Origin: Streptococcus ovis DSM 16829
GTDB taxonomy: Bacteria; Bacillota; Bacilli; Lactobacillales; Streptococcaceae
Direction of reading: 5' to 3'
Assembly (NCBI RefSeq): GCF_000380125.1
Contig: NZ_KB904574.1
Coordinates: forward strand, 67,163 to 131,162
DNA length: 64,000 nucleotides
Part shown: piece after piece, positions 1 to 10,902 of the stretch
Layout of the letters: every line of letters begins with the position of its first letter
How positions within the stretch are numbered: the first letter of the stretch is position 1
Notes under the pieces: model-generated
The model's database searches: none
What the model saw: the letters and a program-made list of their open reading frames with translations, nothing else
What the model was told of the DNA's origin: nothing
Program-made: the position numbers and the translations under genes

Positions 1-2
1 AA

Positions 3-359
3 GGACTGGCTCGTCCTACCAATACCAGCTTCAAAGCTTCCTACATCAATGGAAAAACGGAAACTTTTGGTCAAGGCATGAGTCTAGCACAGGCTTTACA
101 AACACGAAAGGCAGCTGCTCAACCAGTTCGCAATCTGGGGGCTAACCTACCGTTTGGAAATGCTGCTACAAGTTCGTCCTCTAATTCGGCTGACTGGTCT
201 ATCGGAGATATTGCCAGTCATAAAAAATGGGGAGATGGGACTGTCCTAGAAGTATCTGGTAGCGGTCAGCAACAAGAATTAAAAATCAATTTCCCAGGAA
301 TTGGTCTCAAAAAAGTCTTGGCAGCCATTGCACCGATTACCAAGAAAGAAAACGAATAG
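3..359 (+). CDS. pcrA: PcrA/UvrD-type DNA helicase, C-terminal fragment
   Basis: The reading frame is open from the first bases of the window, so only about the last 118 residues of a 3'-5' superfamily 1 helicase are present. The visible part begins with [10 protein letters not shown], typical of the end of helicase domain 2B/2A in PcrA. A Ser/Asn-rich linker follows, then a Tudor-like C-terminal module ([16 protein letters not shown]...) that in PcrA contacts RNA polymerase. PcrA unwinds DNA in repair and removes RecA from DNA. A rho-independent terminator follows the stop codon directly. The internal Met at 78 is not a start, because the homologous sequence continues upstream of it. The motor domains lie outside the window and cannot be judged. 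Confidence 0.9.
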   Translation, partial: GLARPTNTSFKASYINGKTETFGQGMSLAQALQTRKAAAQPVRNLGANLPFGNAATSSSSNSADWSIGDIASHKKWGDGTVLEVSGSGQQQELKINFPGIGLKKVLAAIAPITKKENE

Positions 360-365
360 TTATCT

Positions 366-393
366 GAAACCAAGTCCGACTTGGTTTCTTTTT
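366..393 (+). terminator. Intrinsic terminator of pcrA
   Basis: A perfect 10-bp inverted repeat (GAAACCAAGT / ACTTGGTTTC, 366-375 and 379-388) with a 3-nt loop is followed by a T-rich tract. It sits 6 bases after the pcrA stop. Confidence 0.85.
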
Positions 394-405
394 AGTACCA
401 AGGCT

Positions 406-416
406 TATGGTATAAT
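406..416 (+). promoter_or_regulatory. Extended -10 promoter of rexB-rexA
   Basis: TGGTATAAT (408-416) is an extended -10 element 40 bases before the rexB start. No good -35 hexamer is visible 17 bp upstream, where the pcrA terminator T-tract lies. Confidence 0.5.
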
Positions 417-456
417 AAGAGGAAAGAAATCTTATTTGAAACATCAGGGGAACTCC

Positions 457-3400
457 ATGAAATTACTCTACACTGATATCTCACAGGATATGACGCAAAT
501 TTTGACAAAAGAGGCAGAAAACTACGCTGCGAAAGGAAAGCGGGTCTTTTATATTGCGCCTAACTCACTTTCTTTTGAGAAAGAGCGGAAGGTCTTGGAA
601 TATCTCCCTCAACAAGCCTCTTTTCAGATAACAGTTACTCGTTTTGCTCAAATGGCGCGTTATTTTGTTTTAAATAGTGTGCAGGCTAAACAGGGCATTG
701 ACGATGTAGGGTTATCCATGGTCTTTTTCCGAGTTCTTTCTCAACTGGATGAATCAGACCTGAGAGTTTATGGTCGTTTGCGTAAAGATCCTGCCTTTAT
801 CCAGCAATTGGTGGATTTGTATAAGGAAGTAAAAACGGCAAATGTTTCCCTTTTTGACTTGCAACTGCTAGACGATGAAAAGGGCGATGATTTACTCAAA
901 ATCTTTTTAGCAGTATCCGACTTGCTTGACCAGCACCAAATGGAAAACGAGAGCAAGCTAACATTTTTTGCAGAGCAGGTGCAGAATGGTTCGTTGGACC
1001 TAGCATTGGACAATACGGTACTAGTGGTGGATGGATTCACCCGTTTTTCTGCTGAGGAGGAATACCTTATTCACCTTCTATCTGATAAGTGTCAGGAGAT
1101 TGTCATTGGGACTTACGCGAGTCAGAAAGCCTATCGTGCTATCTTTATTCAGGGAAATATCTATCAGGCATCTGTTGAATTTCTTCGTGGTCTGGCAACG
1201 ACTTATGCTGCCAAGCCGTTTTATATTGAAAGTAGTAATGAAAAAACATCTGATTTTTTCAAACTGACGACATTTTGGGAAGGACAGCATGATTTCAAAC
1301 CTTTAGATGGTAAATGGCAAGCGGAAAGTGCACACTCTATTCAAATTTGGCATCATGGTCAGCAGAAGGAAGAAATTGAGGATGTAGCCAAAAAAATTCG
1401 GCAACTCTTGGCTGATGGAGTACGCTACAAGGATATTCTCGTTCTCTTGGGAGATGTAGAAAGCTACAAATTGCAGGTTCAACAACTATTTGAAAAATTT
1501 GACATTCCCTATTACTTGGGGAAGGCGGAGTCCATGTCAGCCCATCCTCTGGTGCATTTTGTAGATTCTCTTGAGCGGATGAAGCGCTATAATTATCGGG
1601 CAGAGGATGTCCTAGATCTCCTCAAATCAGGCTTATATGGGACTTTTTCAGAAGAAGAAAGTGACCGTTTTGCCCATTATGTGACCTATGCAGATATCAA
1701 GGGGCGAAGTCGTTTTACCAAGGATTTTACGGTGGACAATGGGGGGAAATACGATTTAGAATACCTCAATCGTATCCGTCAAGATTTGGTAGGCCCCTTG
1801 AATCGTTTTTTACAAGCTAGGGCGCAGAAAGGGGAGAACTTACTAAGTAAATTCCAGGCCTTTTTGAGTGAGATACAACTTCCAGAAAATATGGAACGAC
1901 TAGCCGCTACAGGAACTGACCATGATGTTGACAAGGACGAGCAGGTTTGGAAGGTCTTTACTGATTTATTGGTACAAATGGCAACTATTTTCGGACAAGA
2001 CCAGCTAACAGTGGATGATTTCTTATCTCTTCTGCGGTCGGGAATGCTGGCGGCGGATTATCGGACGGTGCCAGCAACCGTGGATGTGGTGTCTGTGAAG
2101 TCTTATGATTTGGTGGAACCTCATAGTAAACCTTACGTTTTTGCCCTTGGGATGACGCGGTCGCATTTTCCAAAAATCGCGCAGAACAAGAGCCTTTTGA
2201 CGGACGAAGACCGCACATGGCTGAATGAGCAGACAGGTGATTTTTCAAATCTTGAAATTGTATCAGGAGAAAACATCAAGAAAAATCATTTTTCAGCCCT
2301 GTCTCTTCTCAATGCGGCGACGAAGCAGCTGACGTTGAGCTACCCCAGTCTTCTCAATGAAGCAGAAGATGAGCTATCCGTCTATCTGAAAGAATGGATT
2401 GAGCTAGGTGTGCCAGCAGAAAATCGTCATCGTCGCAAACTCGAAGCAGATGCAGACGGTATTGGCCACTATAAGGACCTTTTGTCAACGGTTTTGGCCC
2501 TTCAACAGGGAGAATTAGAACGAGAATTGACCAAGGAAGAACAAACTTTCTGGTCTGTTGCTGTTCGCTATTTACGCAAACGTCTGAAAGAGAATAAGGT
2601 GCTGATTCCTCAGGTAGTAGATGATGTTACGACGCAGAAAGTGTCAGACGAAGTCATGGCCATTCGTTTTCCAAAGGAAGAGCCAATTCGTCTATCAGCT
2701 TCTGGTCTTGCGACCTTCTATAACAATCAGTACCTTTATTTCCTACGGTATGTACTGGGGTTGAAGGAATTAGAAAGCATTCATCCAGATAGCCGTCATC
2801 ACGGAATGTATCTCCATCGGATTTTTGAAAAAACGATGAAGGAAGATAGTAGAGAGTTTGATGCTCGCCTAGAAGAGGCTATTCAAGAGACCAGTCAAGA
2901 AAGTCAATACAGTTTCCTGTATGGTCAAGATGAAGAAGGCCGTCTCTCACAAGCCATGCTAGATGATATTGCTCGTAGTACGGCGACTGTCTTGCGTCAA
3001 CATCAAGCCATTGAGATCGCTAGTCAGGAAGAACAGTTCAAATTGCGTTTGCAAAATGCGGTACAGATTGGCGGCATTATTGACCGTGTGGATCGTTTAA
3101 GTGATGGCAGTTTGGGTGTGGTTGATTACAAATCAGGTGCCAACCAATTTGACATTCAGAAATTCTATAATGGCCTAAATTCACAGCTAGTGACCTATTT
3201 GGAAGCCCTGCGTAGTCAGTATGGTGTCGGGGAGGAGCAGCTCTTTGGAGCTATGTATCTTCATATGCAAAATCCAACTGTGGACCTAAAACAGGCTAAA
3301 AGTTACGAGGACTTAGGTCAAAAAGCTAATAAGGAATTAGTCTACAAGGGTCTCTTTGCCGAAGCAGAAAAACCACTTCTGACTAAAGGGGCCTATCACT

Positions 3401-3699
3401 TACACAATGCCACCTATCAAACTGAGGAATTGACGACCTTACTGGATTACAATGCCCATCTCTATCTAACAGCGGCTGACAGGATTCGTAAAGGTGAATT
3501 CCTCATCAATCCTTATACAACAGATGGTAAGAGTGTCCAAGGAGAGCAATTGAAGAATATCACCCATTTTGAAGCAGACCGTCATATGAAACATGCCCGT
3601 AAACTATTGAAGTTACCTACTAAGAGCAAAAAGGAAGCTTTTTTAGCATTGATGCAGGAAGAAATAGCCAAAGAAGACAATCGAGGAGAAGAATTGTGA
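457..3699 (+). CDS. rexB: ATP-dependent exonuclease/helicase subunit RexB (AddB type)
   Basis: RexB is the non-motor subunit of the RexAB (AddAB-type) double-strand-break-processing nuclease, the Gram-positive counterpart of RecBCD. The protein is 1080 residues from ATG 457, the usual size for streptococcal RexB. A further in-frame Met at 301 would overlap the pcrA end and terminator, so 457 was chosen. The C-terminal nuclease core is visible as a GGIIDRVDR stretch followed by GVVDYKSG (about residues 870-895), matching the RecB-family D...DYK motif. No intact Walker A motif is evident, as expected for streptococcal RexB. Its stop overlaps the GTG start of rexA by 3 bases, indicating translational coupling. 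Confidence 0.93.
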   Translation: MKLLYTDISQDMTQILTKEAENYAAKGKRVFYIAPNSLSFEKERKVLEYLPQQASFQITVTRFAQMARYFVLNSVQAKQGIDDVGLSMVFFRVLSQLDESDLRVYGRLRKDPAFIQQLVDLYKEVKTANVSLFDLQLLDDEKGDDLLKIFLAVSDLLDQHQMENESKLTFFAEQVQNGSLDLALDNTVLVVDGFTRFSAEEEYLIHLLSDKCQEIVIGTYASQKAYRAIFIQGNIYQASVEFLRGLATTYAAKPFYIESSNEKTSDFFKLTTFWEGQHDFKPLDGKWQAESAHSIQIWHHGQQKEEIEDVAKKIRQLLADGVRYKDILVLLGDVESYKLQVQQLFEKFDIPYYLGKAESMSAHPLVHFVDSLERMKRYNYRAEDVLDLLKSGLYGTFSEEESDRFAHYVTYADIKGRSRFTKDFTVDNGGKYDLEYLNRIRQDLVGPLNRFLQARAQKGENLLSKFQAFLSEIQLPENMERLAATGTDHDVDKDEQVWKVFTDLLVQMATIFGQDQLTVDDFLSLLRSGMLAADYRTVPATVDVVSVKSYDLVEPHSKPYVFALGMTRSHFPKIAQNKSLLTDEDRTWLNEQTGDFSNLEIVSGENIKKNHFSALSLLNAATKQLTLSYPSLLNEAEDELSVYLKEWIELGVPAENRHRRKLEADADGIGHYKDLLSTVLALQQGELERELTKEEQTFWSVAVRYLRKRLKENKVLIPQVVDDVTTQKVSDEVMAIRFPKEEPIRLSASGLATFYNNQYLYFLRYVLGLKELESIHPDSRHHGMYLHRIFEKTMKEDSREFDARLEEAIQETSQESQYSFLYGQDEEGRLSQAMLDDIARSTATVLRQHQAIEIASQEEQFKLRLQNAVQIGGIIDRVDRLSDGSLGVVDYKSGANQFDIQKFYNGLNSQLVTYLEALRSQYGVGEEQLFGAMYLHMQNPTVDLKQAKSYEDLGQKANKELVYKGLFAEAEKPLLTKGAYHLHNATYQTEELTTLLDYNAHLYLTAADRIRKGEFLINPYTTDGKSVQGEQLKNITHFEADRHMKHARKLLKLPTKSKKEAFLALMQEEIAKEDNRGEEL

Positions 3700-6600
3700 A
3701 AACAAGACCATTTTTAACAAATGAAGAAATCGAGCGTCGGATTGCTGAGGAAGCTGCTTCAGATAAGGCGCAGAAGATGACGCCAGAACAATTAACAGCC
3801 ATTTACAGTAATGGAACAAATATTCTAGTTTCTGCCTCAGCTGGTTCAGGGAAAACCTTTGTCATGGTCGAACGGATTTTGGATATGATTTCCCGTGGTG
3901 TTGGAGTGGATCAACTCTTTATCTCCACCTTTACGGTCAAGGCGGCTGGTGAATTAAAAGAGCGTTTGGAAAAACGCTTGACCGTTCAGTTAGGCAAGGC
4001 CCAAACGGACGAGGAACGACAGCACTATGCCAGCCAAATCGCATCCCTATCAACGGCAGATATTGGGACCATGGATGCTTTCACACAGAAGCTGGTCAAT
4101 CAATATGGTTACCTGCTGGGTATTTCACCAATTTTTCGGATTATGACCGATGCTTCTGAGCAAGATATTTTGAAAAAATCCATTTATGCAGACCTGTTTG
4201 CTGACTATATGCAAGGGGAAAATAGACAGGCTTTTCAGCAGCTTGTCCGCAATTTTGCAGGAAATCGGAAAGATAGCACGGCCTTTCGCGAAGTAGTCTA
4301 CCAGATTTACAATTTTAGCCAATCCACAGCCGACCCTAAGGGCTGGTTGGAGAATGTCTTCCTTAAATCCTATCAGGCAAATCCTGAAGAACAAGCAGAA
4401 GATTTTTTGAGAAGCGTTCTAGCTGGTAAGGACTTATCAGACATCATCACAGAGGCCGAATCTTACTTCAAATCGCACTATGAAAGTGTCACACAGGAAT
4501 TTCAAAAGTCTTATAAATACCTATCAAATGTGTCGGCTTTGTTAGATGAACTAGCAGGCTTTAATGGGGCAATGGACTTAAATGCCTTACAGGCTTTCTG
4601 TGAGAAGATTGATGCTCTGACCAGCGGTCGTCAGTTAGTGATGGCGATTGGCTCTGCCAAGGATGAAAATCTCAAAAGCTTTGCGGCTGCTTATAATCGG
4701 GACAGACATCAGTATTTGGAACCTTTTAAACAATTAGCGCAGGCAATCTTTACCATTCAAGCATTAGCGCCTCATCAGGGGAATATCTTTCCCATGTTGA
4801 GCCTTTTACAGTCCTTTGTTCTAGATTTTTCAGACCGTTATTTGCAGGCCAAAATCCAAGAAAATGCCTTTGAATTTAACGATATTGCACATTTTGCTAT
4901 CCAAATTTTGGAGGAAAATCCAAGTGTAGCGCAAATCTTCAAGGACAAGTACCACGAAGTGATGGTGGATGAGTATCAGGATAATAACCATACGCAGGAA
5001 AGAATGCTGGAACTCCTAGCCAATGGCCATAATCGTTTCATGGTAGGAGATATCAAGCAGTCCATTTATCGTTTTCGTCAGGCTGATCCACAGATTTTCA
5101 ATAGTAAATTTAAGCTCTACCAAGAACAGCCTGAGGCTGGGAAATTGATTCTTCTCAAGGAAAATTTCCGTAGCCAGTCCGAGGTGTTAGACAGTACCAA
5201 TGGTGTCTTTCGTCACTTGATGGATGAGGGAGTAGGAGATATTCTGTACGACAACACACATCTTTTGGTGGCAGGTAGTCCAGCGCAAAAAGAGGCCTAT
5301 CCTCATCGTCAAACAGAAGTCCTCATCTACAATACAGAGGAGACTGAGCCTCTCGAAGAAGAGGAAGAATCCAACCTTAGTCAAGGAGAAATTGACCTAG
5401 TGGCTAAGGAAATCATCCGCCTGCATCAGGAAGAAGAGGTACCTTTTTCAGACATCACCCTTCTGGTTTCTTCCCGTACACGAAATGAACCTCTGATCAA
5501 AACCTTTGAAAGTTATGGTATCCCTGTCGTGTCAGACGGAGGCGAGAAGAATTACCTTAAATCGCTGGAAGTGATGATTATGCTAGACACTCTCCACGTT
5601 ATTGACAATCCGCTCAACGATTATGCTCTAGTTGCTCTTTTGCGTTCGTCTATGTTCCATTTCAATGAAGATGAATTGGCACGCTTGGCTGTTCAAGTAG
5701 ACAAGGGAGAACTGTATGAGAAGGTTTTACTGGCAAGACAAGGACAGGGAAATCATCCAGAGCTACTAGACAAAGAGTTGTTAGAGAAAGTTCAGCTTTT
5801 TCTTGCAACCTTGGCAGAATGGCGGAGCTATTCGAAAAAGCATAGTCTGTATGATTTGATTTGGAAGATTTACCATGACCGCTTTTATTATGACTATGTA
5901 GGTGCCTTGCCAAATGCGGAACGCCGTCAGGCCAACCTCTACGCACTTGCATTGCGGGCAAACCAGTTTGAAAAGACTGGATTTAAGGGGCTTTCTCGCT
6001 TTATCGGCATGATTGATAAGGTCTTAGAAAGCGACAATGACCTGATGGAAGTGGAAGTGGCGGCTCCTAAGAATGCGGTCAGCCTCATGACCATTCACCA
6101 TTCCAAAGGTCTAGAATTTCCTTATGTCTTTATCTTGAACATAGACAAGCGATTCAGTATGAAGGATTCGCATTCGTCGCTGATTCTCAGTCGGGAAAAT
6201 GGTGCAGGTATCAAATATGTGGCAGATATGAAACAGCAAGTGGACACAGACCTGCCTCACCTCAATGTTGCCATCGAAACCTTACCTTATCAGCTAAACC
6301 GACGGGAGTTGAATCTTGCCACCTTGTCTGAGCAAATGCGTCTCCTCTATGTCGCCATGACACGGGCAGAGAAGAAACTCTATTTGGTCGGCAAAGGTCG
6401 CAAGGATAAATTAGTTGAAAAATTTGATGGGACGAGCGACAATGGTTTTTTGCCTGCTAACTTAAGAGAAAATCTCATGACTTTCCAAGATTGGCTTCTA
6501 GCGATTGAGGCAGCCTTTCCAAGTCAGGAACTGGCTTACACCGTCCGCTTTGTAGAAAAAGAAGAAACTGTACTTGGAGAATTGACGCATCTAGAAAGCC

Positions 6601-7346
6601 CGATTCAGGCGGATAATCTAGTAGATAATCGGCAATCAGAGGCCATTCAACGAGCTCTGACCGTCCTTGAAAGTGTGGAGAAACTCAATCAAGAGTACCA
6701 AGTTGCCATTCACCTACCAACTGTCCGTACTCCAAGCCAGATTAAGGCCTTCTACGAACCTGTTATGGAGAGCGAAGGGGTAGACATTATGGATACAGGC
6801 GTTCGGACGGAAAGGGAATTACCACATTTTCGTTTACCAGAATTTGGTCAAACAATACAGGCGACAGGAGCAGCGGTAGGATCTGCTACGCATGAACTCA
6901 TGCAACGCCTGCATTTGTCAGAAGTTGTCAGTCAGGCAGACCTCCAGCAAGCATTAGATGGGGTTCAGGCACCGGAACAGGTTAAAAAACAGATTCAGTT
7001 AGAAAAGATTGAAACCTTTTTCCAAACAGAGTTAGGCCAGTTAATCTTATCTAATCTGGATAAACTCTATCGAGAAGCTCCTTTTGCCATGCTAGAAGAA
7101 GATGCAGATAGTCAAGAACAGTATGTTATTCGTGGGATTATTGATGGCTACTTGCTCTTTGATGATCGAATTGTCCTCTTTGATTATAAGACAGACCGCT
7201 ATACCCATCCTGCGGATATTGGCAGACGATACCAAGTGCAAATGGAACTCTATGCTAAAGCACTACGCCAATCCTATCATATTCAGCAAGTAGATAAATA
7301 TCTAGTCCTCCTTGGTGGTGAGAAGATTGATCTAGTGAAACTTTGA
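3696..7346 (+). CDS. rexA: ATP-dependent helicase/nuclease subunit RexA (AddA type)
   Basis: RexA is the helicase-nuclease subunit that partners RexB in recombinational repair of double-strand breaks. It has 1216 residues starting at GTG 3696, which overlaps the rexB stop and has a GGAGAAG ribosome site. UvrD-type motifs are clear: Walker [10 protein letters not shown] at residues 46-54, motif II VDEYQD (about 425), motif [14 protein letters not shown] and motif [14 protein letters not shown]-terminal RecB-type nuclease domain shows GIIDGYL...FDYKTDR near residues 1145-1170. The gene pair ends at a strong bidirectional terminator. Confidence 0.95.
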   Translation: MKTRPFLTNEEIERRIAEEAASDKAQKMTPEQLTAIYSNGTNILVSASAGSGKTFVMVERILDMISRGVGVDQLFISTFTVKAAGELKERLEKRLTVQLGKAQTDEERQHYASQIASLSTADIGTMDAFTQKLVNQYGYLLGISPIFRIMTDASEQDILKKSIYADLFADYMQGENRQAFQQLVRNFAGNRKDSTAFREVVYQIYNFSQSTADPKGWLENVFLKSYQANPEEQAEDFLRSVLAGKDLSDIITEAESYFKSHYESVTQEFQKSYKYLSNVSALLDELAGFNGAMDLNALQAFCEKIDALTSGRQLVMAIGSAKDENLKSFAAAYNRDRHQYLEPFKQLAQAIFTIQALAPHQGNIFPMLSLLQSFVLDFSDRYLQAKIQENAFEFNDIAHFAIQILEENPSVAQIFKDKYHEVMVDEYQDNNHTQERMLELLANGHNRFMVGDIKQSIYRFRQADPQIFNSKFKLYQEQPEAGKLILLKENFRSQSEVLDSTNGVFRHLMDEGVGDILYDNTHLLVAGSPAQKEAYPHRQTEVLIYNTEETEPLEEEEESNLSQGEIDLVAKEIIRLHQEEEVPFSDITLLVSSRTRNEPLIKTFESYGIPVVSDGGEKNYLKSLEVMIMLDTLHVIDNPLNDYALVALLRSSMFHFNEDELARLAVQVDKGELYEKVLLARQGQGNHPELLDKELLEKVQLFLATLAEWRSYSKKHSLYDLIWKIYHDRFYYDYVGALPNAERRQANLYALALRANQFEKTGFKGLSRFIGMIDKVLESDNDLMEVEVAAPKNAVSLMTIHHSKGLEFPYVFILNIDKRFSMKDSHSSLILSRENGAGIKYVADMKQQVDTDLPHLNVAIETLPYQLNRRELNLATLSEQMRLLYVAMTRAEKKLYLVGKGRKDKLVEKFDGTSDNGFLPANLRENLMTFQDWLLAIEAAFPSQELAYTVRFVEKEETVLGELTHLESPIQADNLVDNRQSEAIQRALTVLESVEKLNQEYQVAIHLPTVRTPSQIKAFYEPVMESEGVDIMDTGVRTERELPHFRLPEFGQTIQATGAAVGSATHELMQRLHLSEVVSQADLQQALDGVQAPEQVKKQIQLEKIETFFQTELGQLILSNLDKLYREAPFAMLEEDADSQEQYVIRGIIDGYLLFDDRIVLFDYKTDRYTHPADIGRRYQVQMELYAKALRQSYHIQQVDKYLVLLGGEKIDLVKL

Positions 7347-7451
7347 TAGACTCCAGAAATGATTCTGATATTGCAAATGCTCTAGAACAATAAGCCGTTG
7401 CTGTAAGAATGTCTTGTCATCATGTGGTCTGCTGAGTTCGATTAAACGAAA

Positions 7452-7507
7452 AACGAACAAGTTTGGTTTTCTGTTGTTACACTGAACCAAATTTGTTCGT
7501 TTTTTTA
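7452..7507. terminator. Bidirectional terminator between rexA and the VTT-family gene
   Basis: A 17-bp inverted repeat (7452-7468 with 7485-7501, one G-U pair) is followed by seven Ts on the plus strand. On the minus strand the matching T-rich run follows the other side. It separates two convergent genes. Confidence 0.9.
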
Positions 7508-7514
7508 TAAATAA

Positions 7515-8111
7515 TTATTTGTTAAACAGATGCTGTAAAAGCTGTGAGCCATAGATCCAGAAGTAGCTATAAGCAATAATCGAAAGTGGTTTGCAGAGTA
7601 AGATAATGGTCATGAACTTCTTGTAACTCATACTAGTCAATCCCGTAATCATGACCAGCACATCTGCAGGTGATATAGGAGACAACATACAAAGAATAAA
7701 GAAAATCTCATAGCTTTTTTTATCGTCAATCTTGCTTTCATATTTGTAAAATGTTTCTTCCTTCATGAAGAGCAGACAAAACTTTTTACCAAAGGTACGT
7801 GACAACCAGAAGAGGATAACGCTCCCTATAATAATGCCAACATAGTTCACTAGAAATCCCCACATAGGTCCAAATACCAAGAACCCCACAACAGTTGTGA
7901 CTCCTCCAGGGATGATAGGGAAAACAACTTGGATAATCTGAATGGCAATATAGGTTAAACTGCCATAATGCCCTTGTTGCTCAAGAAATTCCTTCAGAAC
8001 ATTTTGGTCGTTCAGAATGCCGATTTTGTAGAGCCAAATGAGAATAAAGAAAGTGGCTATAATGACGAGGACACTCAATACTTGAATTGTTTTTTGCCAG
8101 AATTTATACAT
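7515..8111 (-). CDS. VTT-domain (TVP38/DedA-like) membrane protein
   Basis: A 198-residue integral membrane protein with an N-terminal transmembrane helix (about 9-29) and a VTT/SNARE-associated core. The core includes the PIIPGGVTTVVGFLVFGP segment around residues 68-86 and a second helical hairpin ending in a LSPISPADVL motif. TVP38/TMEM64-type proteins are lipid-scramblase-like or transporter-like membrane proteins; the exact substrate here is unknown. It is monocistronic and convergent with rexA. The VTT family call is firm, the function is not. Confidence 0.8.
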   Translation of the reverse strand: MYKFWQKTIQVLSVLVIIATFFILIWLYKIGILNDQNVLKEFLEQQGHYGSLTYIAIQIIQVVFPIIPGGVTTVVGFLVFGPMWGFLVNYVGIIIGSVILFWLSRTFGKKFCLLFMKEETFYKYESKIDDKKSYEIFFILCMLSPISPADVLVMITGLTSMSYKKFMTIILLCKPLSIIAYSYFWIYGSQLLQHLFNK

Positions 8112-8172
8112 ACTATTATTTTACCATACATTTTCTAGTTTTTAGTTTTCTAACCAGATATAAAAAATATCT

Positions 8173-8201
8173 TTGCCTTTTACATTAAAATCTGATACAA
8201 T
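8173..8201 (+). promoter_or_regulatory. Promoter of tmRNA
   Basis: TTGCCT (8173-8178), a 17-bp spacer and TACAAT (8196-8201) with an upstream TG form a strong promoter about 20 bases before the mature tmRNA 5' end. TTTACA/TATAAT hexamers (8179 and 8201) overlap it with a 16-bp spacer. Confidence 0.7.
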
Positions 8202-8220
8202 ATAATTTGTAGCGCAATTA

Positions 8221-8567
8221 GGGGTCGTTACGGATTCGACAGGCATTATGAGGCTTGTTCTGCAACCCGATTGGCGGCGTAACCGCTCAGTTTAAATATA
8301 ACTGCAAAAAATACAAATTCTTACGCATTAGCAGCCTAAACACCTGCCTGCGTGACCAGTCGCAGATTGCTTGCGTTTGTTGATTGGTCTTAAAATAGCA
8401 AGCTACGTTGATTTATTGCCTAGCTAAGTCAAAAGAGATTCATGGGCTCGCTGACTGAAGAGTTGAGTTATGTCTCGTCAGTTCAGCTAAATCAAATGCA
8501 TAACCTATGGTTGTAGACGAATGAGTTGGCAGGTGTTTGGACGTGGGTTCGACTCCCACCGGCTCCA
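8221..8567 (+). ncRNA. ssrA: tmRNA (transfer-messenger RNA)
   Basis: The molecule begins GGGGTCGTTACGG and ends in a tRNA-Ala-like TΨC arm (GGGTTCGACTCCC) followed by GGCTCCA, so the CCA end is encoded. The resume codon GCA at 8304 starts the tag reading frame, which encodes AKNTNSYALAA and stops with TAA at 8337-8339. This is a typical streptococcal degradation tag. tmRNA rescues stalled ribosomes together with SmpB. The 347-nt length fits the family. It is followed after 12 bases by tRNA-Ser. Confidence 0.97.
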
Positions 8568-8579
8568 TATTTTGATGAA

Positions 8580-8667
8580 GGAAGATTACTCAAGAGGCTT
8601 AAGAGGCCGTGTTGGAAACGCGGTAGGCGTGTAACAGCGTGCGTGGGTTCGAATCCCATGTCTTCCG
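8580..8667 (+). tRNA. tRNA-Ser(GGA)
   Basis: An 88-nt cloverleaf with acceptor stem GGAAGAT / GTCTTCC (one G-U pair), anticodon loop TTGGAAA giving anticodon GGA, a long class II variable arm and a TΨC loop (GGTTCGAATCC). The anticodon reads UCC and UCU. CCA is not encoded. It is probably co-transcribed with tmRNA. Confidence 0.95.
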
Positions 8668-8675
8668 TTTGGTGG

Positions 8676-8704
8676 AAAAGCATTGGAAACAGTGCTTTTT
8701 TTCT
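8676..8704 (+). terminator. Terminator after tmRNA/tRNA-Ser
   Basis: AAAAGCATTG / CAGTGCTTTT stem with a short loop is followed by a T-rich run. Confidence 0.8.
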
Positions 8705-8712
8705 TTTATATA

Positions 8713-8745
8713 CAAGATAGACTAGGGCGAACCCTAGTCGTCTTG
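8713..8745. repeat. Inverted repeat near the end of the ABC transporter operon
   Basis: CAAGATAGACTAGGG (8713-8727) pairs with CCCTAGTCGTCTTG (8732-8745) around a 4-nt loop. It lies 10 bp past the permease stop on the minus strand and could end that operon, but no clear U-tract follows on that strand. Confidence 0.55.
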
Positions 8746-8755
8746 TCTTTATAAA

Positions 8756-9538
8756 TTATTGTAAGTTCAATTTCTTTGTCATGATGTAATGTGTTCCAAA
8801 GTAGAAGATTGGAATCAAGATGAGATGCAATCCCATTGTGAATGGGAATGGATTATAAGAACTGTAAGCATCTAGCATGACAGGTGTAATGGAGAAGAGA
8901 GAAATTGTTTCAAATACGCCGATTGCAAAGTTAATCCCAATGTAGAAGACAACAGCCATGAGAACACGATGGTCTTTGAATAATTGGCCTAATGAAATAG
9001 CTAAATACATTAGGAAGATTCCTGAGATACTGCTGATAAGTGAGCTTAGGAAGAACTGGAGTAGGTAGCTAAAGTCAGCCGATTCAATGACGGTGTGCAG
9101 TTCTTTCATGGCTTCTGCTAGTACGTATGAAGGAATACCTAATCCAGCAATGATGAAGCCGGCAAGGAGGACCATTAGGCCAGAGAATGTGTACCAGATA
9201 AGAGCAGCAACAAATTTACTCAAGATAATTTGATGGCTCGTAACTGGAAGTGTCATGGTCAAGTAACCTTGACGGCTATATATGTTCATGTAGAAACGAC
9301 GAACAACCACTAGGAAGGTTGAAATCATCAAACCAGCAATCACAAGTGCAAAAGCAAAGAGGACAATCCCAAAGAGCCAGCCTTCTGCTTCGGATAATTC
9401 AGGAGTGGATTCTTGGCGAGCGACTAAAGAGCGAATCCAAATACCAATCACGACTGATAGCAGAGTGACGATTGCGTATAAACTAAGGTACCATTTTCCG
9501 AGAGATTTAAACTCGTATTTTAATAATTTTCCAAACAT
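8756..9538 (-). CDS. ABC-2 type transporter permease
   Basis: A 260-residue membrane protein with about six predicted transmembrane helices. It begins MFGKLLKYEFKSLGKWY, typical of ABC-2 permeases paired with an ATPase of the YtrB type. The start is placed at 9538 because AAAGGAGAT lies just upstream of it; the Met 15 bases further up would fall inside that ribosome site. It follows the ATPase gene by 17 bases on the same strand and the GntR regulator heads the operon. Such modules often respond to cell-envelope-active compounds; the substrate here is unknown. Confidence 0.8.
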   Translation of the reverse strand: MFGKLLKYEFKSLGKWYLSLYAIVTLLSVVIGIWIRSLVARQESTPELSEAEGWLFGIVLFAFALVIAGLMISTFLVVVRRFYMNIYSRQGYLTMTLPVTSHQIILSKFVAALIWYTFSGLMVLLAGFIIAGLGIPSYVLAEAMKELHTVIESADFSYLLQFFLSSLISSISGIFLMYLAISLGQLFKDHRVLMAVVFYIGINFAIGVFETISLFSITPVMLDAYSSYNPFPFTMGLHLILIPIFYFGTHYIMTKKLNLQ

Positions 9539-9555
9539 AATATCTCCTTTCACAC

Positions 9556-10263
9556 TTAGGCTCTAAAATCACGACGGAACAATTCGTCAATGGACTCTCC
9601 GCTTTCAATCCGTAAGTCATCAACATTTCCATGACGAACAACGCTGCCTCGTTGCAGGAAGATGACTTCGTCTAATACTTGTTCGATATCTGATATTAAG
9701 TGAGTAGAGATAATGACTGAAGCAGTAGGCGAGTAGTTGTTAATGATTGTTTTTAAGATATAGTCGCGCGCAGCAGGGTCAACTCCACCGATTGGTTCAT
9801 CTAAAACATAGAGTTGCGCTTGGCGACTCATCACAAGGATGAGTTGTACTTTTTCCTTATTTCCTTTTGACAGATGTTTCATACGACTGCTGACATCAAT
9901 ATTCAAATCTTGGAGAAGGTGAAGAGCGCGTGCTTCATCAAAGTCCGCATAGAAGTCTTTGAAAAAGGCAAGGGCATCTGTAATCTTCATGTTTTCATCA
10001 AGGTAGGTTGTGTCTGGTAAGTAAGAAACAATCTGCTTGGTTTCAGGTGAAGGAGTATGACCGTTGATCAGAATTTGACCGTATTCTGGTTGAAGAAGAC
10101 CATTCAACAGCTTGATAAAGGTTGTTTTACCAGAGCCGTTAGGACCTAAGAGTCCAATGATTTTACCAGCACCTAATTTGAGGTTGATATTGTTCAAAGC
10201 AACGAGGCCACCGTAAGATTTTGATACTTGTTGGAATTCGACAAGATTCAATTGATTTTCCAT
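9556..10263 (-). CDS. ABC transporter ATP-binding protein
   Basis: A 235-residue ATPase with Walker A GPNGSGKTT (about residues 39-47), a signature region LSKGNKEKVQL, Walker B YVLDEPIGGVDP and an H-loop STH. The unusual signature LSKGN (instead of LSGGQ) is common in YtrB-like ATPases. It is translated 1 base after the stop of the GntR gene, with the ribosome site GGGAGAA lying inside that gene's last codons. It powers the ABC-2 permease encoded next. Confidence 0.88.
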   Translation of the reverse strand: MENQLNLVEFQQVSKSYGGLVALNNINLKLGAGKIIGLLGPNGSGKTTFIKLLNGLLQPEYGQILINGHTPSPETKQIVSYLPDTTYLDENMKITDALAFFKDFYADFDEARALHLLQDLNIDVSSRMKHLSKGNKEKVQLILVMSRQAQLYVLDEPIGGVDPAARDYILKTIINNYSPTASVIISTHLISDIEQVLDEVIFLQRGSVVRHGNVDDLRIESGESIDELFRRDFRA

Positions 10264-10264
10264 A

Positions 10265-10630
10265 TTATTCTCCCTTCATGAACTGTTCCAATTGTTGGAT
10301 CAGCTCTTCTTTTTCAAAGCCTAAATTGAGCATATTGGTTACAAAATTTTCCAGCTCTTGTTGTGCCAATTCAATACGTGTTTTAGCGATGAGCTCAATA
10401 TTGTCGGTCACGAAACGTCCTGTTGTTCGGACTGAGTAGACAAATCCTTCCGTTTCAAGATCCGAGAGCGCGCGCTGGACGGTATTTGGATTGACACCTG
10501 ACGTTTCTGCTAGGTCACGTACCGTTGGTAATTTATCACCAGATTGTAATTGCTTCGTTACAATTTGGAGTTTGATGATATTACTAATCTGCGTATAAAT
10601 GGGGATTTTATTATCAAATTTCCAAGCCAT
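10265..10630 (-). CDS. GntR-family (YtrA type) transcriptional regulator
   Basis: A 121-residue protein with an N-terminal winged helix (about 8-75, including TVRDLAETSGVNPNTVQRAL) and only a short helical C-terminal tail of about 45 residues. This is the architecture of YtrA-type GntR regulators, which repress their own ABC transporter operon. It heads the three-gene minus-strand operon. A palindromic operator candidate lies at 10706-10723 in its upstream region. Confidence 0.88.
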   Translation of the reverse strand: MAWKFDNKIPIYTQISNIIKLQIVTKQLQSGDKLPTVRDLAETSGVNPNTVQRALSDLETEGFVYSVRTTGRFVTDNIELIAKTRIELAQQELENFVTNMLNLGFEKEELIQQLEQFMKGE

Positions 10631-10705
10631 ATGACTAATCCTTTCTAATTTCCTTTTATTGAAGAAAAAGGGAAATTCAAATGATGAGATACTATTTGTA
10701 TCTTT

Positions 10706-10723
10706 GTACTATATATATAATAC
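10706..10723. promoter_or_regulatory. Palindromic operator candidate for the GntR regulator
   Basis: GTACTATATATATAATAC is an 18-bp palindrome with one mismatched symmetric pair. It lies 75-93 bp upstream of the GntR start in the 272-bp divergent region between this operon and dnaE. YtrA-type repressors bind such AT-rich dyads. The rest of this intergenic region is AT-rich without other clear structure. Confidence 0.5.
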
Positions 10724-10902
10724 ATCAATGAAAATGAATTTGCAAGTACTTTTTATGTTTTTTTAAAATTTTTTGAGATAGGTAGCTCATTTGGTGTTTA
10801 TGAGACAAGGAGTGATTGCTGCAAAATAAGCTTATAACCAGTCAATGTAGAGCTTTTCATATTTTTTTTGTATAATAGAATAAAAGACAAAGGAGAATAC
10901 TG

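Noticed and set aside
301-456. N-terminal extension of RexB from the in-frame Met at 301
   Set aside because: It would overlap the pcrA coding end and read through its terminator, and it has no family similarity. ATG 457 is the family start.
8492-8720. Open frames on both strands across the tmRNA 3' end and tRNA-Ser
   Set aside because: They are translations of stable RNA genes. The clear tmRNA and tRNA structures explain this DNA.
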